Positions 7,745-15,776 of a stretch of 55,762 nucleotides of DNA are shown one piece after another. The translations under genes and the position numbers were made by a program. The number at the start of each line of letters is the position of its first letter. The first letter of the stretch is position 1. This DNA is from Psychromonas sp. (GTDB lineage: Bacteria > Pseudomonadota > Gammaproteobacteria > Enterobacterales > Psychromonadaceae), in NCBI GenBank assembly GCA_013619145.1, contig JABXKR010000287.1, forward strand, positions 1 through 55,762, read 5' to 3'. The notes under the pieces were generated by a model. That model did not search any database. It saw nothing but the letters and a program-made list of their open reading frames with translations, and was not told the origin of the DNA.

Positions 7745-8908
7745 TTAAAGTTCATGTTGATGAATAGTTACGCCTTGTACAACTCGGTTTACCTCTCCAG
7801 TTGGACAAGGATTATCAGGCGTATTACCCAGCGCTAGTGCACGATGAAATGAATACATTTGCGCAAATAGCATATATGGAAATAAAAGCCCTACATCTGA
7901 TGCTGTATCCATTTCAGGTACATAGATAAAATCACCAGAAATCACTTGCTCATCCTTTTGTGCCGTTATTGCAATTACCTTACTGGCGATCTTATCGCGA
8001 CGTAATTCACTTAAAAGATCAAGATCATATTTTCGGGTGTATGGATTATTAGAAATAAACACCACGATTAATGTTTTCGAATTTACAATCGATTTTGGAC
8101 CATGGCGGAAACCTAACGGTGAATCAAAACATGCCACAACTTTACCCGCAGTTAATTCAAGTAATTTCAATGCCGATTCTTGGGCTAAGCCCTGCAAACC
8201 ACCACTACCTAAATAAATAACTCGTTCAAAATCAATATCAGCTATTTTACTTACATTTGTATTAATTTCTTTGATCAACCCCTCAGAACACTTACAAAGT
8301 CTTTCGATTTCTTTCGAATGCTCATTGGTAGTTGACAAAATCGAAAAGCAAGCCAGCATCATCGAAGAAAAACTTGAAGTCATCGCAAAAGATTTATCAT
8401 TGGTTTCGGCTGGCATCAGTAATGACAACGATTTATTATCCGCCGCACTATTTTTATAAAGCTGACCTTCATTATTACAAGTTAATACCAGGTGATAGCA
8501 AGTTGTTAAACACTGGTTGGCCAGATCAACAGCAGCAACACTTTCAGGGCTATTACCTGAACGTGCAAATGACACAACTAGCGTTGGTAAGTCTTCCGCA
8601 AAATATTGGTAAGGATTTGACACGATATCAGTACTAGCAAGTGCTTCAACACGACGTCCGGTATCTTTTGACAGTTCAGCAGCTAATGCTTGACCAGCAA
8701 AAGCTGAAGTGCCCGCTCCAGTCAATACAATGCGCAGATCTTTATGAGAAAGTACTTTTGCCATAAATAAGTCAATGGCTTTTTTGTTTGCCTGGACAAT
8801 GTCCTGTGTTTTGCGCCAGCACATTGGTTGCTGCTCAATTTCTTTTGCAGTCCAAAAACCACTGAAACCTTCTAACTCTTTTTCTGCGTAACCCAAATAT
8901 TGATTCAT
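7745..8908 (-). CDS. agaS: D-galactosamine-6-phosphate deaminase/isomerase (SIS domain)
   Basis: 387 aa, close to E. coli AgaS (384). Cytoplasmic enzyme that converts galactosamine-6-phosphate to tagatose-6-phosphate and ammonia. Two SIS (sugar isomerase) domains are visible. The first has RIVLTGAGTSAFAGQALA near residue 60 and VVSFARSGNSPESVAAV near residue 112. The second has VIYLGSGGLQGLAQESALKL and CFDSPLGFRHGPKSIVN. It sits between kbaZ and agaV with a 10-bp gap to kbaZ, and a good AAGGA ribosome-binding site precedes the ATG. It follows AgaA in the pathway. GlmS-like and FrlB-like SIS proteins are less likely given these neighbours. Confidence 0.92.
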   Translation of the reverse strand: MNQYLGYAEKELEGFSGFWTAKEIEQQPMCWRKTQDIVQANKKAIDLFMAKVLSHKDLRIVLTGAGTSAFAGQALAAELSKDTGRRVEALASTDIVSNPYQYFAEDLPTLVVSFARSGNSPESVAAVDLANQCLTTCYHLVLTCNNEGQLYKNSAADNKSLSLLMPAETNDKSFAMTSSFSSMMLACFSILSTTNEHSKEIERLCKCSEGLIKEINTNVSKIADIDFERVIYLGSGGLQGLAQESALKLLELTAGKVVACFDSPLGFRHGPKSIVNSKTLIVVFISNNPYTRKYDLDLLSELRRDKIASKVIAITAQKDEQVISGDFIYVPEMDTASDVGLLFPYMLFAQMYSFHRALALGNTPDNPCPTGEVNRVVQGVTIHQHEL

Positions 8909-8918
8909 AATATATTCC

Positions 8919-10205
8919 TTAACCTTTACTTTGTTTGCAAGCTACCGCGTAGCTGCGTAATACTTGCTGAATTTTATCTAACACTAAACTCTTCGGATCT
9001 GAAACTAACAGCCCTTCACGTACAGCTTTAAATTGCTCTGGTAAATATTGGCTTAATAATGGAAGTGGTATTCCAGTACGCGATAAGTTGCCGAATAACT
9101 TTTCTTGTGCAGTCTGGATACCCTGGTCTGGCCAGTAATAACGGATGCGGTCACTGAAACTGTAAGTACGAGCAAAACGTTGCTGTGCTTCAGTACCGTG
9201 ATAATATTTTTCCCAATACCCAGGTGCATCACACATCTGCTGTTCAACTACATCTCTCAAGTTAGAACAATGTGCTTTAACAACAAACTGCTCTTCGATA
9301 TCACATAGGCTAAAAAGTGCTTCGCGCATTGCGAAAGTAAGTTGAGGGCCTACTTTTAAGATTGCGAAATGTCCTTCAACCAATGCTTTATAAGCTTTAT
9401 CTGTTTGATAATCGGTAGAATGAGCTTCAAAAGCAAGGTGGTCATAATCATTAACCACAGCACTCAATTGCTGAGCTTTTTCCGGGCAAAAATCAATAAC
9501 GCCTGTGTGATCAAATTCAACACCAGGTTGAACAACTAAACCGATAACACGAGACCAGCAATCAGAAACGCCAGCTTTAGCAAATGCTTCTTTATGACAA
9601 GAGATTGTTTTGTGAGCAGCTTCAGGAGAAGTAACTTCAAGCTCTTCAAGCTCTTCAGCAGCACCGCCTGGAACGGGAACTTCTGTACCGACAACATAAA
9701 CAAGATCGCTACTGCCAAAGGTTTTAAGTGCAGTGCTTTCGGCAATTTTTGCTAATCGAGCTGCACGTTCTGCAACCACTTCATCAGATAAAGGGGTTGG
9801 ATCGTCAAGACAAGACATGCTGCAATCGAGGTGAATTTTTTTAAAACCAGCGGCTACGTAAGCTGCAATAAGATCATCAGCTTTGTCCATCGCTTCTTGA
9901 GAAGATAGGTCCTGCCAGCGGTTAGGTCCGAGATGGTCCCCGCCTAGAATAAGGTTTTCGGTTGGGAATTTAACTGACTCAGCCAGCTCTAATACGAAAT
10001 TTCTAAAATCAACAGGTGTCATACCTGTATAGCCACCAAATTGATCAACTTGGTTGGAGGTCGCTTCAATCAATAATAAAGAATCATCATTTAACGCCTG
10101 TCTAAGAGCGGCTTCAATAACAAGCGGATGAGCTGAACAAACAGAATAAATACCGTTATTTCCGCCTGTTTTATTACGTTTAATGAGGTTTTGAAGGGTG
10201 TTCAT
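8919..10205 (-). CDS. kbaZ: Tagatose-1,6-bisphosphate aldolase non-catalytic subunit (KbaZ/GatZ family)
   Basis: 428 aa, the normal length of KbaZ/GatZ. It stabilises and activates the catalytic class II aldolase KbaY, which splits tagatose-1,6-bisphosphate into DHAP and glyceraldehyde-3-phosphate. Visible family segments are [62 protein letters not shown] and [14 protein letters not shown]. No kbaY or tagatose-6-phosphate kinase gene is found in the window, so the partner must be encoded elsewhere if the pathway is complete. The gene follows agaR by 57 bp. A hairpin in that gap includes the GGAG ribosome-binding site. Confidence 0.93.
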   Translation of the reverse strand: MNTLQNLIKRNKTGGNNGIYSVCSAHPLVIEAALRQALNDDSLLLIEATSNQVDQFGGYTGMTPVDFRNFVLELAESVKFPTENLILGGDHLGPNRWQDLSSQEAMDKADDLIAAYVAAGFKKIHLDCSMSCLDDPTPLSDEVVAERAARLAKIAESTALKTFGSSDLVYVVGTEVPVPGGAAEELEELEVTSPEAAHKTISCHKEAFAKAGVSDCWSRVIGLVVQPGVEFDHTGVIDFCPEKAQQLSAVVNDYDHLAFEAHSTDYQTDKAYKALVEGHFAILKVGPQLTFAMREALFSLCDIEEQFVVKAHCSNLRDVVEQQMCDAPGYWEKYYHGTEAQQRFARTYSFSDRIRYYWPDQGIQTAQEKLFGNLSRTGIPLPLLSQYLPEQFKAVREGLLVSDPKSLVLDKIQQVLRSYAVACKQSKG

Positions 10206-10209
10206 ATAC

Positions 10210-10249
10210 TAACTCCACAGTTAACATTTAGAATGCAGCTATGGAGTTA
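10210..10249 (-). promoter_or_regulatory. Hairpin that would mask the kbaZ ribosome-binding site
   Basis: Arms taactcca (10210-10217) and tggagtta (10242-10249) are perfectly complementary across a 24-nt loop. On the minus strand the second arm holds the GGAG that precedes the kbaZ ATG. Folding could lower kbaZ translation, or the palindrome could be an operator. Function is inferred only from position. Confidence 0.4.
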
Positions 10250-10262
10250 ATTAATCAGCGGT

Positions 10263-11039
10263 CTAGCGGTCTTTTTCTACTACAATAACTTCAACTTTCA
10301 TATCGCGGAGACTTTGTAAGTATTCTTCCGGAATATCTGCATCGGTTACTAAGATATCAATATCTCCGAACTCACGAATCATATGACAGCTTCGTTTACC
10401 AAACTTGGTAGAATCGGCAACTGCAATAACTTGTTCAGAAATCTTACACATTAAGCGGTTAAGACTTGCTTCCTGCTCATTATGTGTAGTGATACCAGCT
10501 CTTAAATCAAAACCATCAACACCTAAAAAAACTTTGTCGAAACGATAATTTTTTAGACTGTTTTCGGCTTGCGAGCCAGAAAAAGAGAGTGCATTCTTAC
10601 GAAGCACACCACCAGACATCAAAACCTCTATTCCCGAGGCCGATGCCAACTCCATTGCTACATCCAGACCATTAGTCATTACCACTACATTATTTAACGA
10701 TTTTAAGTTAGATGCGATTTCTCGCGTAGTAGTACCTGAATCCAGAATAACTGTGTCACCATTCTTAACCAGTTTAGCTGCAGCCCTACCGATAAAAGAT
10801 TTAACGCCAGCATTTTGACGACGTTTTTCATTTACGGTTAGCTCAGCTATTACACCTGAATTTGGAATTACGGCACCATGAGAACGAATCACATAGCCAT
10901 TTCTTTCCAAAAAACTCAGATCACTGCGAATAGTGACACTTGAGACATTAAATTGAGCAGCAAGGTCCTCTACCCGGGCTTTACCATCTTGGTTAACCAC
11001 ATTGACGATTTCCGTGCGCCTTTCTATAGCACTTTTCAC
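10263..11039 (-). CDS. agaR: DeoR-family transcriptional regulator, probable AgaR repressor
   Basis: 258 aa, typical DeoR family. N-terminal helix-turn-helix at about residues 6-55: RRTEIVNVVNQDGKARVEDL, then AAQFNVSSVTIRSDLSFLER. The C-terminal DeoRC sugar-phosphate-binding domain contains GDTVILDSGTTTREIASNL, VMTNGLDVAMELA, GVLRKNALSF, KVFLGVDGFDL and DSTKFGKRS. E. coli AgaR represses the aga genes and is released by an aminosugar phosphate. Here the gene is the first of the operon. Phased TTTC repeats stand upstream at 11074-11165, matching the style of DeoR-family operators. The gene symbol rests on context as well as sequence; DeoR paralogues are hard to separate by eye. Confidence 0.85.
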   Translation of the reverse strand: MKSAIERRTEIVNVVNQDGKARVEDLAAQFNVSSVTIRSDLSFLERNGYVIRSHGAVIPNSGVIAELTVNEKRRQNAGVKSFIGRAAAKLVKNGDTVILDSGTTTREIASNLKSLNNVVVMTNGLDVAMELASASGIEVLMSGGVLRKNALSFSGSQAENSLKNYRFDKVFLGVDGFDLRAGITTHNEQEASLNRLMCKISEQVIAVADSTKFGKRSCHMIREFGDIDILVTDADIPEEYLQSLRDMKVEVIVVEKDR

Positions 11040-11073
11040 TTTGCCTTGTCTCCTTACAAAACCAGTGAAATCT

Positions 11074-11165
11074 CTTTCAGTTGGTTTCGGTATAGTTTAC
11101 ACTTAATTATAAAAGCAGCAAGGTGAAAATCAAAAAAACTTTCAATTTCTTTCAAACACCTTCAA
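11074..11165. promoter_or_regulatory. Candidate AgaR operators upstream of agaR
   Basis: Two clusters of TTTC half-sites spaced exactly 10 bp apart. The first is ctttcagttggtttcgg at 11074-11090. The second has three units starting at 11140, 11150 and 11160 (TTTCAA, TTTCAA, CTTCAA). Ten-bp spacing puts the units on one face of the helix. The same arrangement occurs at 22053-22070 and 30029-30044. Assignment to AgaR is inference. Confidence 0.6.
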
Positions 11166-11501
11166 TTACCACTCTTGCTCTTGCGTAACATTACGCATTA
11201 ACCACTATAATATACTTAGAACGCAATATTACCAAATTTAAAACTTACATTTTTGATACAGATTTCACTTTATAGTTATTTCCGAATATATTATAACCTA
11301 CATTGTTCTTCACTTGCCTTCAAAAGTTTACTTTTACTTTCTTTTTTGTGATCAAAAAGCTAGTCAACAACGTTTCGATCGCTTACGATATGAAACATAT
11401 TAGCAAGAACAACTACCGTTACAATTAAAAATGAAGAAGATATAAATTTTTTTCTTCATTTATTGTTAAATTTTCACATGTTTCATTTCCTGGAGTTGAT
11501 T
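11091..11501. other. Divergent promoter region between agaR and the first sulfatase
   Basis: About 410 bases, strongly AT-rich, with no open frame. It must hold promoters in both directions. Besides the phased repeats at the agaR side, a half-matching unit tttcgatcgcttac lies at 11373-11386, followed by gatatgaaac, which makes a short inverted repeat gtttc/gaaac (11372-11396). A tttttgtgatcaaaaa sequence near 11343 looks like half of a CRP site. Confidence 0.5.
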
Positions 11502-13064
11502 ATGTCAATTACCCGTCGCGATATGCTTAAAGGAATGGCTGCTACAAGTGCCGTAGTAGCAACGACTTTAACCGCTGGATGCAGCACATCTACAGTCACA
11601 AGTAACACAGCTAAAAATACTGAAAAACCGGCTAAAAAACCTAATTTGTTAATTATATTTCCTGATGAATTGCGCACTCAGGCATTAGGGTTTATGAAGC
11701 AGGATCCATCACAAACACCTAATCTAAATAAATTTGCAAAACAAAGTGTTGTACTTAAACAAGCTGTTTCTAATTATCCGCTGTGTACCCCTTTCCGTGG
11801 CATGTTAATGACAGGGCAATATCCAACCCGTAATGGTATACAAGGTAATAGTCATACCCCAATGCCAGGTAAATTTGGTGGCAGTGATTTTGGTATTGAA
11901 CTAAATAAAAATGCACTGACTTGGTCTGATATTATGAAAGATCAAGGATATAGCATGGGTTACATCGGCAAGTGGCATCTCGATGCACCGGAAGCGCCAT
12001 TTGTACCAAGCTACAACAACCCGATGGAAGGACGTTACTGGAATGACTGGACCGCTCCGGATCGCCGTCATGGTTTTGATTTCTGGTATTCCTATGGTAC
12101 CTATGACAAACATCTCAACCCGATCTACTGGACCAATGATACGCCACGCGACAAACCGCTAAAAATCAATCAATGGAGTCCTGAGCACGAAGCGGATATT
12201 GCAATTAAATATCTGCAAAACCAAGATGGTAAATATCGTGATAACGACAAGCCGTTTAGTTTAGTCGTATCAATGAATCCCCCTCATTCACCTTACGACC
12301 AGGTTCCGCAAAAATACCTGGATAAGTTTGCAGGTGAAACTTCTGAAAGTCTCAATACGCGACCTAACATACAGTGGGATAAAGAATATACAGAAGGTTA
12401 CGGGCCTAAATACTTTAAAGAATATATGGCCATGGTACACGGTGTTGATGAGCAGTTTGGTCGTATTATTGATGAACTGGATCGTCTGCAACTGGCTGAA
12501 GATACGCTGGTTGTGTTCTTCTCGGATCACGGTAGCTGTCTCGGCGCAAATGGTAAACCGACAAAAAACACCCATTATGAAGAAGCGATGCGCATACCTA
12601 TGATCTTCCGTTGGCCTGGAACACTAACAGCACAAGAAAATGACATCTTATTTTCTGCCCCGGACATCTACCCGACAATGTTAGGTCTGATGGGGATGAG
12701 TGAGCTGATTCCGGATACTGTTGAAGGTACCAACTTCGCAAATACAGTAAAAGGGATCAAAGGTGATAAACAGCCAACTTCGCAATTCTATACATTTACA
12801 CCATACGGTGCACAATCTTATGGCCGTCGCGGTGTAAGAACAGATCGTTATACGCTGGTTGTGGATCGTAAAATTGCGAAACCATTGAGTTACGTATTAC
12901 ATGACAATCAAACCGACCCTTATCAGATGAGTAACATTGCCGAAGCTAATGAACCACTAATCCACCAGCTGATTGAAGAAGAGTTAATGCCTTGGCTTGA
13001 ACATACTGGCGATCCTTGGCGTCCGACTGAAGTACCTCAAAGCGTAATGAATGCTTATACCTAG
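11502..13064 (+). CDS. Tat-exported S1-family sulfatase, probable GAG sulfatase
   Basis: 520 aa from the ATG at 11502, which follows TGGAG; an upstream in-frame ATG at 11463 lacks a site and is not used. The N-terminus MSITRRDMLKGMAAT carries a twin-arginine motif and is followed by the lipobox-like LTAGC, so it may be a Tat-exported lipoprotein. Type I sulfatase features: PNLLIIFPDEL (metal ligands near residue 55), YPLCTPFRGMLMTGQ with Cys95 to become formylglycine, GYIGKWHLD, and FFSDHGSCLG. The substrate cannot be read from sequence. Its place beside a heparinase and GalNAc genes suggests a GAG sulfate. The formylglycine-generating enzyme is not in the window. Confidence 0.88.
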   Translation: MSITRRDMLKGMAATSAVVATTLTAGCSTSTVTSNTAKNTEKPAKKPNLLIIFPDELRTQALGFMKQDPSQTPNLNKFAKQSVVLKQAVSNYPLCTPFRGMLMTGQYPTRNGIQGNSHTPMPGKFGGSDFGIELNKNALTWSDIMKDQGYSMGYIGKWHLDAPEAPFVPSYNNPMEGRYWNDWTAPDRRHGFDFWYSYGTYDKHLNPIYWTNDTPRDKPLKINQWSPEHEADIAIKYLQNQDGKYRDNDKPFSLVVSMNPPHSPYDQVPQKYLDKFAGETSESLNTRPNIQWDKEYTEGYGPKYFKEYMAMVHGVDEQFGRIIDELDRLQLAEDTLVVFFSDHGSCLGANGKPTKNTHYEEAMRIPMIFRWPGTLTAQENDILFSAPDIYPTMLGLMGMSELIPDTVEGTNFANTVKGIKGDKQPTSQFYTFTPYGAQSYGRRGVRTDRYTLVVDRKIAKPLSYVLHDNQTDPYQMSNIAEANEPLIHQLIEEELMPWLEHTGDPWRPTEVPQSVMNAYT

Positions 13065-13183
13065 TGCAGTCAGTCACTGCGCGCAGTACTTATTATTCAT
13101 ATAAGTACTGCGCCATGCGGGCGCCAAACAGAACACTGAAGTTAGTACCCACTTTCTACAATTACTAATCATACGAAGGTATT

Positions 13184-13924
13184 ATGAAAAAATTAACTCC
13201 CCTTGCTCTGGTCTGTGCATTGGCATTATCCGGTTGTAATTTATTTGCCAGCAGCACAAGCAATTATCAGGATCTGGATCCGAATAAGCTGATCGCCGAA
13301 CAAGGTACACTGCTTTACAGTGATGACTTTAGCCAAGATATGCAACAGTGGGTAATTGAAAAAACGGATAAAACGCAAGTAACTATTATCGATCAAGCCC
13401 TGGATATGGATGATGGCGCGGGTGTTACTGTGTGGTTTAAACATGCTATTAGCACCCCTTCGGTCATTGAATTTAACGGTACCGTTGTAGTAAATGGCGG
13501 AGCTAATGATCGTGGTACCGACTTTAACTTCTTCTGGATGGCGGAGGAGCCTGGTAGCAGCGATTTCTTTGCCAAGTCCAAATGGCGTGGCGGTGATATG
13601 CGCAAATATGATCCGATGCAGCTGTATTACATAGGTTACGGTGCCAACGAAAACTCCACCACACGTTACCGTCGCTATCCTGGCGATGGCACTCGCCCGC
13701 TACTGCCTGAATATGACGTTACAGACCCGCAATTTATGAATGTACCTAATCAGGCCACTAACATAAAAATTATCAGTTTAGATGATGTCACCCTGATCTA
13801 TAGTAATGACAATCTGCTCTATCAGATCCGTGATGACGCACCGTTCAGATCGGGTATGTTTGGCTTCCGCACCTGGAAGAGCCACTTACGTGCCGATGAT
13901 TTTAAAGTTTACCAGTTAAATTAA
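13184..13924 (+). CDS. Predicted lipoprotein with a lectin-like or lyase-like beta-sandwich, function unknown
   Basis: 246 aa. The N-terminus MKKLTPLALVCALALSGC is a lipoprotein signal with lipobox LSGC. The mature part contains LLYSDDFSQDMQQW, GAGVTVWFKHA and NFFWMAEEPGSSDF, then YIGYGANENSTTRYRRYPGD. It ends FRTWKSHLRADDFKVYQLN. The pattern of short beta-strands and an end of the type seen in concanavalin-like folds suggests a glycan-binding or glycan-cleaving beta-sandwich, similar in style to DUF1961/DUF6250-type proteins. I cannot confirm a family. It lies between two sulfatases in the same direction, so it probably acts on the same polysaccharide at the cell surface or in the periplasm. 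Conserved aromatic and Arg/Tyr residues could form a substrate site. Confidence 0.7.
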   Translation: MKKLTPLALVCALALSGCNLFASSTSNYQDLDPNKLIAEQGTLLYSDDFSQDMQQWVIEKTDKTQVTIIDQALDMDDGAGVTVWFKHAISTPSVIEFNGTVVVNGGANDRGTDFNFFWMAEEPGSSDFFAKSKWRGGDMRKYDPMQLYYIGYGANENSTTRYRRYPGDGTRPLLPEYDVTDPQFMNVPNQATNIKIISLDDVTLIYSNDNLLYQIRDDAPFRSGMFGFRTWKSHLRADDFKVYQLN

Positions 13925-13929
13925 TCCGT

Positions 13930-14065
13930 TATACCAAATGCATTAAAGATGTGAGCTTGTATTGCGCAGGAAAAATTAACACTAGCAAGGCATGAGTTGC
14001 AGGAAGTAGTTATTCTCCTTTCAAAACTCATAACGCAGATAGAGTAAATTTTAACCAGCAAGACT
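13930..14065. repeat. Diverged relative of the MITE-like element (partial)
   Basis: Begins tataccaaatgcatt, like the end of copy B (tataccaaatcc). It then runs parallel to the copy B sequence with gcgcaggaaaaatt, agcaaggcatgagttgcag and agtagttattct. The layout of conserved blocks is the same but identity is much lower, and no right-hand inverted repeat is clear. It fills the gap between the lipoprotein and the second sulfatase. Confidence 0.45.
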
Positions 14066-14120
14066 GTTCTCCTTTTTGATGCGTTTGCTATTGTTATTCC
14101 CCAATTAACATGAGGTTTGT

Positions 14121-15668
14121 ATGTCCATTTCCAGACGTAATTTCATGAAAGGTTTTGCAGGCGCAGCTGCGACCACTGCTGCTTCTACATTACTTACCAG
14201 TAATGCAGCAAATGCGACACCTTCCATCCCGCCTAAGGGTAAAGTAAAAAATATTCTTATTATCACAGCCGATCAACTGTCTCGTCATGCGGTTGGTGGT
14301 TACGGTAATAAAGAAGTACAAACACCTTCTATTGACAGCATCATTAATAAAGGTACTAAATTCAATGCGGCTTATACAGCCTATCCATTATGCGGGCCGT
14401 CACGAGCGTCATTCTGGACAGGTCGTCTGCCTCACCAAAATGGTGTGCATGGCAATAACAGTCCAAATATCCCATCAACTATGCCGACGCTAGGCACGCT
14501 TTTTAGCGAAGCCGGTTATGAGGCTGTACACTTTGGTAAAAAGCATGATTTTGGTTCACTTAAAGGCTTTAATTGTGCAGAGCAGATTGAAATAGAGATC
14601 GATGCGCCTGATGCCTTCCCGGTTAACTATGACTCACGGGAAGATATTTATGCTGAGCAAAAAAGCGTTGAGTTTTTAAATAAAAAACATGATAAGCCAT
14701 TTATTATGGCCGTTGATTTTAATAATCCACATAATATCTGTGGCTGGGTAGGTGCGTTTGAAAACCAACGCGGTGATATCCCGGGCATTGGCCCACTGCC
14801 GCCGTTGCGGGCAAATTTTGAAAACTTGGATCCGATCACCAATCGTCCAAAAGCAATTCAATACTTATGCTGCACGCACCACCGCATGCACCAAGCAGCC
14901 CATTGGAAGGATCTAAACTATCAGCAGTACCTTGCCGCTTATTACCACTATACTAAGGTAGCAGATGACAGCATTACCAAGGTACTGAATGCCTTAACTA
15001 AATCAGATGCTGCTGATAATACCCTAGTGGTCTTTTTCAGTGATCATGGCGATGCCATGGGCAGTCACAGACAGGTCACCAAGTATAACTTCTTCTACGA
15101 AGAAGCCACCAATGTGCCGTTTGTACTGGCAGGTCCGGGGATCCCAAGTGGCGGGAGCAACAGTGATCTGGTTTCCCTGTGCGATCTGGTGCCAACCCTG
15201 TGTGATTATGCCGACATTGCGCCGCCTGCTGATTTGTATGGCCGCAGTGTACTACCGTTATTGCGCGGAGAAACGCCGGCAGACTGGCGTGATGCCATTG
15301 TCAGTCAATGGTATACCAGCCGTGAAAAGACCGTACAACCTTCACGTATGTACCGCACCAAAACCCATAAATACACGGTATATCAGGAAGGCGGCGAAGA
15401 GTTATTTGACTTAATAGCCGATCCCGGTGAAAGGTTAAATCTGGCCAACGATCCTGCGCATAGCGCGTTATTGGCAGAATACCGAGAGAAATTCACAACT
15501 TATACTCATGAATATATCGACCCGTTCACCACTCAGGCGGTGCGCGTAGATCCAGAATGGCGCGATCATAAACCTGGTTACCAAAATCATGAAGGTGCCT
15601 GTTCCATCGATCAGTACCTTGCAGAGAAAAAAGCCAAATTGGCTGCTGAAGGTGCAACCGGCCATTAA
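14121..15668 (+). CDS. Tat-exported S1-family sulfatase, second gene
   Basis: 515 aa. The N-terminus MSISRRNFMKGFAGAAATTA is a twin-arginine signal ending near ANA (residues 29-31), so a folded enzyme is exported to the periplasm. Type I sulfatase hallmarks: ILIITADQLSRHAVGGYG with metal ligands Asp51/Gln52, YPLCGPSRASFWTG with Cys91 as the formylglycine precursor, and FFSDHGDAMGSHRQ. It differs clearly from the first sulfatase, so the pair probably removes sulfate from different positions or sugars. Exact subfamily is not decided here. A terminator follows at 15695, and PL13 begins 108 bp after the stop. Removing a 6-O-sulfate before uptake would be needed if the PTS phosphorylates C6. Confidence 0.9.
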   Translation: MSISRRNFMKGFAGAAATTAASTLLTSNAANATPSIPPKGKVKNILIITADQLSRHAVGGYGNKEVQTPSIDSIINKGTKFNAAYTAYPLCGPSRASFWTGRLPHQNGVHGNNSPNIPSTMPTLGTLFSEAGYEAVHFGKKHDFGSLKGFNCAEQIEIEIDAPDAFPVNYDSREDIYAEQKSVEFLNKKHDKPFIMAVDFNNPHNICGWVGAFENQRGDIPGIGPLPPLRANFENLDPITNRPKAIQYLCCTHHRMHQAAHWKDLNYQQYLAAYYHYTKVADDSITKVLNALTKSDAADNTLVVFFSDHGDAMGSHRQVTKYNFFYEEATNVPFVLAGPGIPSGGSNSDLVSLCDLVPTLCDYADIAPPADLYGRSVLPLLRGETPADWRDAIVSQWYTSREKTVQPSRMYRTKTHKYTVYQEGGEELFDLIADPGERLNLANDPAHSALLAEYREKFTTYTHEYIDPFTTQAVRVDPEWRDHKPGYQNHEGACSIDQYLAEKKAKLAAEGATGH

Positions 15669-15694
15669 TTAATGGTAGCGCTTAAGATATAAAT

Positions 15695-15726
15695 AAAACC
15701 CTGTCGGCTAACGCTGAGAGGGTTTT
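15695..15726 (+). terminator. Rho-independent terminator after the second sulfatase
   Basis: Arms aaaaccct and agggtttt are complementary around a 16-nt loop and are followed by a run of T. It separates the sulfatase unit from the PL13 gene. Confidence 0.75.
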
Positions 15727-15776
15727 TTTATGCCTATAGCAGCAAGATATCAATTGCTCACAATAACGAGTCTCAA

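Noticed and set aside
8332-8637. 101-codon plus-strand frame inside agaS
   Set aside because: It is antisense to strong SIS-domain coding sequence and has no support of its own.
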